NCBI GenBank assembly: GCA_009823395.1
Contig: CM020505.1
Coordinates: forward strand, 6,131,629-6,195,628
DNA: 64,000 nt
Direction of reading: 5' to 3'
Origin: Thamnaconus septentrionalis
Lineage: Eukaryota > Chordata > Actinopteri > Tetraodontiformes > Monacanthidae
Shown here: in pieces, positions 36,355 to 48,600 of the stretch
Layout: every line of letters begins with the position of its first letter
Position numbering within the stretch: the stretch's first letter is position 1
Made by a program: the position numbers and the translations under genes
The notes under the pieces: generated by a model
Database searches by the model: none
Told to the model about the DNA's origin: nothing
What the model saw: the letters and a program-made list of their open reading frames with translations, nothing else

Positions 36355-39036
36355 CTTCTACTGATGCTTTGTCAGTCATACTTCAAATCCGGTTCAGTTA
36401 ATCAGCTGTCAATCAAAAAAAAAAGAATCCAAGGTAAACTCGATCATGCACTGACACACGCAGATCAAACACTTCAACAATTCAGGTAAAGCACGCATTT
36501 GAAAAAAGCGAGGTGACGTTCACCCTTTGGTTCCAGCGTGTCAAGAGTGAATCCAGAAAGATTTTCAGAGGAATTTCTTAGTCGCTGCCTCTAGGGGGAG
36601 TCTTAATCTTTTCGATGCAGACGTGTCTGCCAAACCACAACGCCAGCGGTCCAAATTTGACCTGCTACGTCATTTTATGCGGCCGAGTGAGTTTGTCTGT
36701 TACTATGTGTGGAATACATGCTCCAGCACAGCTGTAGCGGTCTGCAGCCTCCTGAGAGAGATTCTATTCCTGTCGCACAACGTAGCAATTCAGTACAGAT
36801 CAGAATGTGCAAGCACAGAGACAAAATAAAGCTCAAGGGAGATATATTTTCTAAATCACTTTTTTAAAAAGTTGGTTTTACAATCCCTGTTCTACTCCTC
36901 TTGTTGAGAATAATAGCGTGGTGTCGCACAATATCTTCTGACAAATGCATGTGCATACGTTTGTCAGAAGGTCAAGTTGACAGTGTTTTTGTCAACATTC
37001 AATACACACTGGGATAAAACCAAGAGCTGCTCATCATTGCCTTCAGAATGATTTGTACATAGTCGGAACACGACACTCAAATTGATCTTACTGAATGTAT
37101 GTGTACAGCCATGAAAGAGTATGTTTAAAAAAATAAAAATCATGGGAGGATCATTCCTGCCAATGTGGATGGAACGGAAGACCTGACAGACCAAGAGAAA
37201 GCTTCTGTAGTTATTCTTTATACACAGCATGACTACAAAGTAGAAGAGCACACAATCAACACACTGAATACACATTAATTGTTGGAATATTTAATAGATT
37301 CTGGTGGTTGTGGATGCTAATTCATCAGAGAGACTTTTTATTAGTTCACAATCCATGGAGTCGTGCAGAGGATGGGACAGCACAACTCGTTGGTTTTTTG
37401 GGGTGATTGCATTCACATGTAAGTTAAACTCTGAATAGTGTTTTCTGGTGTTATCTGTCAACTGACATTACATAACATTAACTGACAATCCCAGCTAGCA
37501 AATGATACTTAACATTAATGGTTGTTGACTAAACAGACTGTTTGACGATACTGAATAAATAAAAAATGATCAACATTTTCACTTCACTTCGCTTCTCTTC
37601 ATTTTACTTCACCTCACTTCAGCGACCGTGACTCCCCCCAAAAAGGCACACAATTGACAAAAGAAGATTTGAATGTATCCTTGTCTTCAAAATAGCTGAC
37701 GGACAGTGGTCGCCTGAAATTGGGAAACTGAAAAAATGTTGAACTTGTTGATTTGCTGTCTTTTTGCCACCCTCATTAAATAGGGAACTAAAAAGCATTA
37801 ACAGAATTTAGTTTTTCAGATTGTTTATGCAATTTATTTTCGCACTACTCAGTATTCGGTCCCTGTCTTCTCCATAAAATTGCATTTTGAAATAATTATG
37901 TTTGAACAATGTGAATGTGATGTGAGCAGTGTTGTTGGAAAAATTAATTACTGAAACTAATTAAAGCAAAGACCGTGATCCCCGATTCAATGTACAATCC
38001 TGGTAGTCCATTTTTAATCATTATCAATTCTAACAAAGCAGCAGCCGCAGTAGCATTTAAGCTTGAGGAAATACCTGCAACTTTTTTTCATTATCACTTC
38101 TGATTTGAACTGATAAAAAAGTAGCTACAAAAGGAGGGAAAATGAAAATGAAAACTACCTGGGTGTAAACCTACTCAGCAGCTGCTTCACACTCCTTCAC
38201 AACAGGTTTGATATGTGAAGAAGAGGTTCAGGTGGTCCTTTCTCACTTCAGCGGTCCTCAGCTATCAGCTTCAGTTTGGTTGCTTGTTATTCAAGATGAA
38301 AAGTTCATAGTTGTTTGCAATGTTTGAAAAAAAAATGTCTAATTGGTTGCTTGACTGGAGATTTCAGGTTGACTTGTATAAAATATTTTTAGCCCGTTGT
38401 CTTACAAACTCAAAATGGATTCAAGTAGTGGTGAGAATTGTGATTTCTTTTTGCTTTGGAAAAGGAAGTCAGTGAAGCCAGAAGGGTGACAAAATTGTGG
38501 AATTAAATGGCACAAATATTTGTTTTATGGTTGTGCAATTGTAATGGATTTGAGTAACTCATGATGATGACTGATGATGAAACTGAATACCAGAGCTATT
38601 AAAAACCAGAACCGGCCCATCAATTAGTTGAGTTCAGCCCACGGCCCATCTACTCATAAATAATAAATAAATTCTCTCTAACTATGCATATGTACTTTTG
38701 TGACATTGTGCACTGCCAGTGTTCACAGTTGGCAAGACGTGTTTGGGCCTCTATTGTTATACTCCTGCAGAGGAGATAACGAGCGAGATGGCATTTGAAA
38801 ATCAATTTAAATTTAATAAAGTAATAAATAACATAAATAAAGACTTGACATGAACATGAAAACACATGAAAACACGCATCACACAGAGGAATATCCAATG
38901 GCCCGAATCAGAACATGGTAAGAGACAGGTGGCGCCGTAGGCCACCGCCTGGGGTGGAAGTGTAGCAGCAAAATAAATAGTAATAAATTACAGACACCAC
39001 TGGCGCCCTTGAATTTTATTGTTAATTATGTTATGT

Positions 39037-39039
<3 letters not shown>

Positions 39040-39113
<74 letters not shown>
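39040..39113. repeat. (GT)n microsatellite
   Basis: About 74 bases of pure TG. Confidence 0.98.
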
Positions 39114-39116
<3 letters not shown>

Positions 39117-40515
39117 GGATCAGGGTGCGTGCCTCGGGCACTGAAATGGCCGGAGGTGACTGTGGTGCGGCCAAAAAGCCACAGCGTTTTGACAATTCGG
39201 CCCAGGGGAACATCTAGTTGATGGCTCCAGCCTTGGCGGAAGGTGGTGAAGATGAGCAATGGCACACAGCCTCCTCTCCATTCTCCACAGATACATTGCT
39301 CCTCCTTTCTCAGTCCAGTCACGGGATATTGTGAATCCAGGTGATGTCAGCTGAATGGAAGCACATGCCTGGATTTCCTTACGAGCTGTAACTTGCTGGA
39401 TTTTGAACTTGTTCTTCTCTCACTGGTGGCCAAAGAGTCTGCCCAGTAACTGTGAGCGCTTTGCCTAAGATGTTGGCTGAGTGGCTCGTTTCCCTGTTGA
39501 AACAAGCAGATGGAAAGCCCCTTTTTTCAATTTTATTTTCCTTCCCTTTGAGGAGGTAAGGGCTTGGACGATGGAGGCCATCACTGTGGTTGAGCATCGC
39601 TGTCAGCTTTTGCACAGACTCCGAACTGCTTGCTCGACACACTTCCCAGGCACACACTGTTGGTGCAGAAGGGCAAGACTGTGAAACATCTCTGTCAGTG
39701 TTATTGTTGGCTTTTCACATAGTTTCTTTTGGGATTGTGCACCACCTGGGTAGGATGTCACGGGTGAAATACTTCAAACGAAAATAGTTAGCAGAAGCAG
39801 AAGACAGGGTGGTGACTTCATCGGGGCCAAACAGCATCTCATACACGTGGCTCAGTATTTCTAATAGTAGTTATAAGCCGAGAGAAGATTGTGCTGTTGA
39901 GTAAAACAAAGCGTTGTGGAAAAGTCTATCACTTCAGTGAAATACAAACCTAGAGAATAGTTCAAAAGTAACGATGGCTTGTTTGTTTAAAAGGCAAAGA
40001 ATGCATTTGCACTTGAAGCCTTCTGGCAAGAATAGGTAACGATGCTCCAAACAACACCGGTGGCATCGCAGTACATCTCTCAGTGCAAAGCACTTTTTAA
40101 ACATGAGTTTCTTGACACATCACAGACTCTCCCTGCGACTTTAGACTCAAACGTTTCTTGATTTCTGTTGTTTAAATCCTCGAATATTTCTCAAGAAAAC
40201 AACAATAAAACAACGACATGCCCTCACGTGAAACACAAACACACAGGACTTACAATCTAACTACCTTGTGTGCACATAATATTTGCATGTCCACAAAAGT
40301 GAGACCTCAATCCACAATCTGTTTCTGTCCGTCTACCGCAAGTCCAAACACTCCAAGCACATTTCTCTCTGGGCACTCAGTCCATCCTGAACTTGGAGGG
40401 TTTTACAGAACGTTGTCAGGCTGCTCTGAGCTCTCACACTCCTCTTCTTTCTGCACACAGACAGTCGTGTCACTGTGTTTCTCGGTGTCTCTCAGTCTAT
40501 GTCGCCGTCTGTTCT

Positions 40516-40647
40516 TCATTCATTCATTCATCTTCTATGCCCGCTTATTCCAATTCAGGGTCACGGGGGTCTGCTTGAGCCTATCCCAGCTGTCTTAGGG
40601 CGAAGGCAGGGTGACACCCTGGACAAGTTGCCAGTTCATCGCAGGGC
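40516..40647 (-). mobile_element. Young GCCCTGCGATG repeat, copy 2
   Basis: Minus-strand copy: starts GCCCTGCGATGAACTGG at 40647 and ends in a (GAAT)n tail at 40516. It is flanked by GCCGTCTGTTCT (40504-40515) and GCCGTATGTTCT (40648-40659), a 12-bp target-site duplication with one mismatch. This duplication marks the insertion as retroposition-like. Confidence 0.9.
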
Positions 40648-40659
40648 GCCGTATGTTCT

Positions 40660-43389
40660 GAAGTCGCATATTTTCTCTTTTCATCCATCCTTATACGTCC
40701 TTTCTCATGTGTTCCCTTTACATTCAGCATGTAAACTACAGGACCCTATACATCAGTAATCACCTCATCCAACCACTTATCTTCTCTTCTGTAGTCTTTG
40801 CAAGTTCTGTTCCGACCCAACCTGAGTTTCCTCTCTCTAACGGGGTTGGAAAACACTGTTTGGAAATACTTAGATGCCTCTGAGAGTTGAGACAAATGTG
40901 GTGAGGACCACCCTTTTCAACAACAGTTCTTCTGCTGTTTTCTTTGTAGCCATGTGTGCCATGTTTCGATAGCTGAATTGCTGGAGAGCAGCAATGTTGT
41001 GCCACTCGCTGCTGAGATTTTGAACTAATTTGCTAATTAAAATTTTTCAGCCAAGCCATTTGAAGCTGGGAGTTATGAAATGTTTGACTACGCTCAAGTC
41101 GAGGAAAAACTCTGATTCACCTAAATTAGGATCTCTCTCTATCAGACGCTTTGGGCAATTAAAAAGTTAACAGGTTACAGAAGTTGAGACGTGATGTCAC
41201 AAGGGCATGGATGATCATTTACAGTTTGGCAGGTGAACAACTGATCTTAATCCACAGTGATGCAAAGGTGGGAAAAAGCACATATGGGTCAATCACCTGG
41301 TTCTGAGGCTAGCGCAAAAATTTGAATTTGAAGACTCAATACAGTTGGCCACCTCATGAGCAGTGCTGTCAGGGGCAACAACTCAGGACCACAGTTTAGT
41401 AGCGTTAAAATGGAGGAAGTTGTTGACCATCCGGTCGTTAATTGCAGATAAACAGTCATGGGGTACATTCAGACAGTGGGTCACGTCAGGATTAAACGAA
41501 AAATAAAAGTGAGTGTCACATGCATACGGTACATGCGAAGTGAGATGCCTTTAAACCTAAGAATGAAGCTGTCAGGAGGAAGCAGATACATCTACATAAG
41601 AGTTTTGACGAAAGATAAGAGAGAGTCCATCAACAAAACCAAAACTGCCATTTTTTAATACCCTGCTTGTAGAATTTTACATTCTCACGCATTGAAAACT
41701 TAAATTCTTATGAAACTGTGCCACAGGTGAACTAAGAGCAGGAGACGTTTTTGTGCTGGATGGTCGAAGACAAAGTTCAAAGGGAGTCGGACGGAGCATG
41801 AAAAGTCTTCCTGGTTTCGGAAAATGACTTACGTGATTGTATTTGAATGTATGGATTATGTTCTAAACACATTTCATGTGACAATAGACCCATTTTGAAA
41901 TCTTATGTTCTAAATGTGAATCTAATTGTCAACTCCTGAGCACAACATCAATGTGAACAAACTTTCGACATCCAAAATCTTTGAAATGTGGTAAAGGTTC
42001 TTCTGTTCTCATTATATTTTCAAGATGATAATTTATATGTATTGACATGTGCCTCCTCGTATAAAGTGAAATACAATAAATTCTGGTAAAGCTACAAGGT
42101 TTAAGTTCACCCTTTCAAGTTTAACGACTCAAAATAAAACCAGATGTTTCACTCAAACATAGACGTTTTAAATCATGGATGCTGTCTGTTCTACATCTGC
42201 CCTCCATATCAAAGAGAAATTCATCAGAAAGATGTTCTTGTGAGACATCCAAGTCTTTGGGGAAAAGAGCTGGGAGGGTGGGGAGAGGCGTTTGCTTTAT
42301 TTATTTAAGCCCGATTAAGAATCCTGTCAAACAACAGCGTTACGCAGACCCCTTCACAACACAACTCTGATGCAACACAAATAGCAGTAGTTCAATGGTT
42401 AGTAACTGTATTAGAGAGGAATCCCAACTAGTGGCTGTAGGTAGAGACACTTTTTTCTACTTTCTAAACCATGTTTGCACTCACGTTGTGAATTAACATT
42501 TGCAGACAGACATCATTTTGAGTGCGCTCAAATTTGTACGAAATACCCATTTTTAGCAGTTTGGACTCAGCTGGCTAAAAAAAAAAAAGTTTAATGTGAC
42601 CATGTATAATTAAAATGTGATATATTTGTAAAAGGTGTATGAATTGCATTTTTCCCAAAACAATTTTTATATGGCAAATCATGAGATTCAATAGGTCGTT
42701 GTTTTAGTGAGGATACAAAAAACTCTGAGTGGTCCAGAAGTGGTGTATGAAAACAAAGGTCAGGAAATGTTTGAACACAGCAGGAGAAGATAGTGTCATG
42801 CGTCCTTTATTCCATTATAAGCATTAAAACAGCCACCGTGTTGCTTATATGCAACTTCCACCACATTTATGACAATCTATTTCATGGCATATTTAAGGCT
42901 TTTTCATTTCAATTTACACTCTTACCAGACCAACATTATAAAAACGTAATCTGCTTTACTTTGCATATTCTGTATCCGGTGTTAAAATCAGTGAGACTAG
43001 TCTGCCCAAGAAGATATCAATGCACGCTATCACAGAGGATTATTGTACAAATCAGTTTCAGAGACAGTGTAAATCTATCAACATTGAGACTGGAAAACCC
43101 TGTAAAAATGTAAGTATCAAAATTGATGTCGACTAAACCAGAATTCTTCTTTGCCCTGAAAAACAAAGAGGGGCAAGAAGAAACATACTAAGGATGATGG
43201 AGGGTGAATCACCAGTCCAACAGTCACAGTCCCAGTATAGTGTAGTGTAATAGTCCCAGTAATCAGAGTAATCAAGAAACACATATACCCGACTGACAAA
43301 CCACTTCACAAGACATCGATCATCATGAGCTCCTACATGTATGTCCCTCAATCACAACTCGTGTCTGTAAACAGCACTTGATTAATTGA
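40660..43389. other. Intergenic sequence between abhd17c and the next promoter
   Basis: No exon, RNA gene or named repeat recognised. Ordinary AT-rich DNA with short homopolymer runs. Confidence 0.5.
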
Positions 43390-43395
43390 TTTATT
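43390..43395 (-). other. Candidate poly(A) signal AATAAA of abhd17c
   Basis: First canonical AATAAA found on the minus strand downstream of the abhd17c stop. It would give a 3' UTR of about 2.0 kb. A closer ATTAAA variant lies at 44310-44315 (about 1.1 kb). Which is used cannot be decided from sequence. Confidence 0.3.
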
Positions 43396-44072
43396 TTTAA
43401 GGAGATTGTTTAATTTGAATATTTAATTGTTTTTTTTCTTCTTATCCCATTTCTCAAAGGGGCAATACAGTTTAAGATACAATTGATACAAGCAGAAATG
43501 TCAAGTCAATGAGAGGTGATATGCATGCGACGCTTGTTCTCTAACAATCACTTCCTTCCATGTGGTTCTCTGATGTCTTTGGGGTTCAAGCTAGGGGGGA
43601 GGATAAGATGCCACGAGGCTCAGCAGACAGGAGTAGTGAGTTCATTAAAAAAAAAAAAACCCAAAAAAAATGCATTCGTGGCTGACCCTAACCCCTGTCT
43701 TTTTGCCGCCACCACACAGGCTGACAGAAAGATTGAGACGGTTTTGTTTAAACTGTTTAAGTCATAATATGTATAATAGCATTTCCCCAAACAGTCGGGC
43801 TTTTCACAGTCATTGAATGATTCGTCACATAAATAGCAGCAGTTATCAGTCCCGCTGACGACGACAACAGCACTGCGGTAGTGCGCAGGACTGGGTGAAA
43901 TGTAGACAAACATAAGGCTTTCATTAGTAGTGAAAATGATAACTTAAACACAAACACATCCACAGCAGGTTCACAATTCAGTCAGCAGGTAAACTTCATG
44001 GCTTCAGTTTTAAGGTACGTGTCCAGCGTGCTTCCGTTTCAAACTGCAGTCACATTGCATTATCGTCATCGC

Positions 44073-44128
<56 letters not shown>

Positions 44129-45427
44129 GGATACCAGATTTCGAAGCCTGATGCCTGGTGCTCTCTCTCTCTGTGAGCGAGGAAATATTTGGTATTCAAG
44201 AAGATTTGGAACGCTGCAAACCGTAATGCTAGGTAAACGATTTGTAAGTACGAGCAGAATTCAAATTGAAGCCAGCACAGCCACAAAATGAACCATTATA
44301 ACCATACAATTTAATGTGTTTGAAATTGGGTATCAAAAGTAACGGAAAACTTTGAACAAATCCTTCTTATTTCTGGAGAAAACCATATTTACATTCTGCA
44401 TATTGAGTCAGTCAATCATATAATCCGTGTGAGCGTCGGCAAGAAGAGACGACGGTTTAAACTTTGATTCATTTTTCTAGTGAGGAAAGTACTGCGGTTC
44501 TTGCGCCGACTTAATAAGTGACACTGTGCACTTGTTTGCCAACACAACAGATCAAGATTAATTGTCGCATTTCTAAACAAGGTTTGGCATAACGGGCTCC
44601 CCGTAAGAGAGAGTAGCATGCATCAGGACGACAGAGATCACAACAACAAAAGGCCAGAGGTACAGCAGTAAACTCAGGTTTTAAGCACACAGGCCACCTG
44701 CAACTAAGCATGGAATGTTGATTAAGTAATTACCATGGGCTCTTTAAAATGCAGGAAGGAAAGAAAAACATTACCTGAAAATATCTGCACAGTAAAGTGC
44801 AAGTATTTGATTAACCCTGAATGGTAAATAAAAATATACAGAAACAGTATTCCAAAAACAAAAAAAAAAAAAAAAAACACTTGTATTGAAGGAGTGCAAA
44901 ATTGATACTTCAACTGTATAAAATACAAAATTCAAAAATTAAACTTGAACATTGCAAAATATTTTGTGAAAGGAAAATGTGAGGGGTGGTGGGAGCGAGA
45001 GGAGCAAATAGTGAGAGGCTGAAATCATCGGACAGGGACACAGGAAATGAGCAGAAGAGTTTGTGGAGGAAGGAGAGGATGCAGAGAGCCACAGTGGGAA
45101 ATGAATCCAGATTGAGCAGCCAGTGAAAACACCGTCTAAGCCCGGCTTCATTGGCAAGCTGCGTCCACATGTCGTGGCACAAGCCAGGTTGTTTTTTGGG
45201 AAACACTACAAGTCGAAGATTTTGCGTACTGGCCTCGCAACCGGCTGCACCTCACCAATCTGAAGACCCTTCATACATCCTTCACTCCAACACACATTCC
45301 CTCACAGAAAGGGCACCGAAGGCCAGAGAGAGAAGAGTGTGGTTAGTTGGCTTCAGAGGAAGCTGGGAGATGACGAGGAGGCTCCTTTGAGTGCGTGAAG
45401 ATGAGCCCGAGAGCCTCAGGTCTTCCT
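43396..45427 (-). other. abhd17c: abhd17c 3' UTR (extent uncertain)
   Basis: Sequence downstream of the stop codon at 45430-45428 with no further supported coding exon. Contains an (ATC)n run (44072-44128), a poly(A) run on the plus strand (44859-44877) and U-rich stretches. The 3' limit depends on which poly(A) signal is used. Confidence 0.4.
44072..44128. repeat. (ATC)n microsatellite
   Basis: Nineteen triplet units. In the antisense frame it would read as poly-Asp and in the sense frame as poly-His, but no gene supports translation. Confidence 0.98.
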
Positions 45428-45647
45428 TCAAGAGGTCGGAAGCTCGAAGGAGATGAACTGCTTGAGTCTCTCCAGGTACTGAGCGTACAGTTCGATGTCA
45501 TTGTGGCCGGCCCCCTCCACCCACAGGGGCTCGACGGCGCGGGGGCAGCGCTCGTACATGGCCAGGCCGTGGGAGAAGTCGATGACCTCGTCCTCAGTGC
45601 CGTGAATCACCAGCACTGGGGACGCCACCTTAGACACCTTGTCAATG
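45428..45647 (-). CDS. abhd17c: abhd17c coding exon 3
   Basis: Acceptor TTCTCCCTTCCAG ends at 45648. Encodes residues 222-294 with catalytic Asp241 and His270 and ends FISFELPTS, close to the mammalian ...HELPNS end. The stop codon is at 45430-45428. Confidence 0.97.
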
Positions 45648-48600
45648 CTGGAAGGGAGAACAACAGGATGGTTTTAGGATGGGGAAACTTTTGGGGGAGG
45701 CGCAAACACTTGGTGCTTCTGCTGTTTGTGGCTGTCTCATGAACGACAAAACTGTTGATGAGGCAGAACATGTTCGAGGTGAATTTGTGGATCTGACATT
45801 TGGAGTCGCACCTTTTGCGCTTAGTCACCCGAATAACGCCGTGTTATGCAAAAAGTTCTGCCTTGTTCAGCAGTTGGGCATGGGCAAGAAAGTTTAGAGA
45901 AAGGTCAAAATAGTTCACCTGCAAAGGTTATAGTTCATTTACTGTGCAGTACTGTTTGCACCCAGCTACAGTTGAGGATGAATCACCAAAGGTCTGCAGC
46001 GAGACATTTCTGAAAAGTAAAGTTTTCAAGTCGGCATCGCTCCAAGGGAGCACGTCTCCTCAGCTCATTTGTGTGAGTTAAATCTTAATGTTTCTTTGAA
46101 GGTGTTAGTCGGATATGCGAGATTAGTTCTAGTTGCTCCTGTCGCCTGTGGTGGGCTTGAAAAAATGATTTCATCCTTCAGGAAACTTTTCTGTGAGCTT
46201 GCGAAAAAGTCAAGTAAATGAACTTATTTTTGCGATCATGGCCAGAGAATTTTTTATTGGTTTGAGAAATTCGAACATAGATCACAGTTAGGAAAAAAAA
46301 ATGCACATTTTAAAGCACATAGTTACTGCATTGCGTGCAGTGTGATCCACTAGCGAAGAGCTTGGTATCCAGTGACGATAGCTGAGATATCTATACTGCA
46401 GTAATGCTCAAACATGGCATCAGCCAAATCAGTTGCCGAGAGTTGAGTTGTGGGTAACAAAAAATTAAACCACTGTGCCTTATATCAAGGCCACACTGAG
46501 AGTAAAAATGCTACCACATTGATTTCAGCAGTCAAGAACAGGGCAATTTAATTTGACTTTATTTGTATGGCACCTTTTAAAAAAAGTCTGCGAGTTAGTG
46601 TCTAATTTTTCCTATTTCCTAGCTGTAATTGAATAGTAACTGAGCACAATAAGTGTGAGGGTAAGGCGTTTACATGATATGCAAATTATGGTAACATATT
46701 GTGTTTTAGTCGTCCACCACATTCAAACTGAAAATGATCAGGAAGGTTTCAGCTCGGGAGCAACTACAAAATATATACAAAAATAATGTTTTCCAGGTAT
46801 TAGCACTTTGCACTCATTGTGTTGTTTAAAATAAACAGACTGGTTTCCTCATGTACACAAGTTGGTTCTGAAATTGATTTTGTTGACAGGAACACAAAAA
46901 CTTTTGGAGACATTTTGCAAAAGTGGTTCAAGGCTGTTCAGTTTTTAATGGACATTTATCAAGACAGCAGGCTGAAATGTTGCCCAGCCATAAAACGCAT
47001 TACAAGAAAGTCCAAAATATAATCACTACTTTCATTGGCCAGTGTGGATTTTTGTCACTTTGTCTTTTCACGTCAATGGGCAATTGACTGCTCAGCTGCA
47101 TCCTAATCCAGCTCAGTCTGTTTGGATTCGCTTGGAATATGGAGTTGTTTACCAGCAAGGAGGAGACCTAAGACTTCACTTTCAAAAATTTTGCGGGATT
47201 AAAAAGTGGATTATCTCCAGTCTGGTTCATTAAACTGTCTGAATCCAAGGGTCATAAAAATGAGGGGCAGACGCAACAACTGTCAGACGTGACAGAGGAA
47301 ACGCAGAAGAGAAGAGAGAACTCTTATGAGCCTGAAGTCTAGACAGTGACAAACAACTTGAAATAGCCTTGCTTCCAGTTGTACATTATGATGAGGACAA
47401 TGTATGCATAACTGCAGAGTAAACGAGATGATGCAACCACTGTCAAGCCTATTTTGGATATGAATCTCAAAAGCTTCTGAGTGTATAAGTGCTTAGGTTG
47501 TCAACAATACAATATTGCAACTTAGAGTTGTAACTTGGGGTTTTCACTGTTGACAGTGTAAAAACATAGAGCAGTGAGAGTGAGTGAGTTAATTCTACTG
47601 TTTCTGTTGCTCAGAAAAAGAAGAAAAAAAAGGTATTAACTGGTGAGGGAAACATGGCGGCTTATCCTAAAGCGTTAAACGTGGACATACAATATGTGAC
47701 ACATTTACACCGAGTCACAGAATGATGATGAGCTCCGCTGTGGTTTTGATGAAACCGTGCAAAGCCCCAGTCCCTGCCATGAATACAAATTGCTCACCTC
47801 GCCCAGAACTAGGTGTTGCTGCACAGCCTTCACACTGCTTTAATGTTGATTCGCAGGGTTAGTTGGAGGATTAATTCAGAGGAATCGCTGAGCAGTTCCA
47901 TTCGGGGTAACATTAAATAATAGAACATTCTTTACCGCTCCCCTCAAAGGTCAAGTATACAAAATGAATTGGGGAGACAGCTGTTAACGCAGACATAGGA
48001 TTTCTCTTTTCCCTATTTTGGCCAGTGGAAACATTGGCATTTATAATGTTTCATTTTAACCCTGGAATTACACAGGATATGTATGCAACTGGTGGCAACC
48101 AATAAGGTTCTGTAGTAATTAAAGAAGTGACAAAAATAGTGTTCATTTTATAATACATTTTAATTTTGGTCCTAAATGTTATTATTGACTAAATATGTAT
48201 TAGCCTAGTTGCTACAATTGCTTGCTAGTTAAAAGGTTTAGTCTTTAGTTTTAATCAACACCTTTTCTCAGAAGTGAAGACGCCTCTCGGATGAGAGGCA
48301 AAATGTCTCGGAAAGTCTCTCAAAGGAGAAGAGGAGGCTGAAGTTTTGGTGATTCGGCTCCTTTACTTTAAAACTTTAACCCAACCTAGGTTCAGAGGCA
48401 GGCACCCTTATTTTCTTTAAGGTTCAACTGAAAACCTTCCTCTTTGACAAAGCTGATAGTTAGGATCAACACAGAATAAGCTGTTATAGGCCTGGACGGC
48501 TGAGGGAAAAGCTCCCTCAGCCGTTGAAGGGTATTACACTAAATGCATTTGGAGCTACTGTCACTTTCTCCCTCTGTTCCAAGTTTCTACCTTAAGCCCC

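Larger units (their letters stand above)
35834..40503. other. Intergenic sequence, no gene seen
   Basis: AT-rich with the TAA and GT repeats. No splice-supported open frames, RNA genes or recognised repeats of length. Confidence 0.5.

Noticed and set aside
43620..43913. Cys-rich 97-codon minus-strand frame (CCYLCDESFNDCEKPDC)
   Set aside because: It looked like a zinc-binding motif, but the spacing fits no known finger, there are no splice sites, and it lies in the abhd17c 3' region.
44050..44286. Open frame with a long poly-Asp run
   Set aside because: It is simply the (ATC)n microsatellite read on the minus strand, in the abhd17c 3' region.
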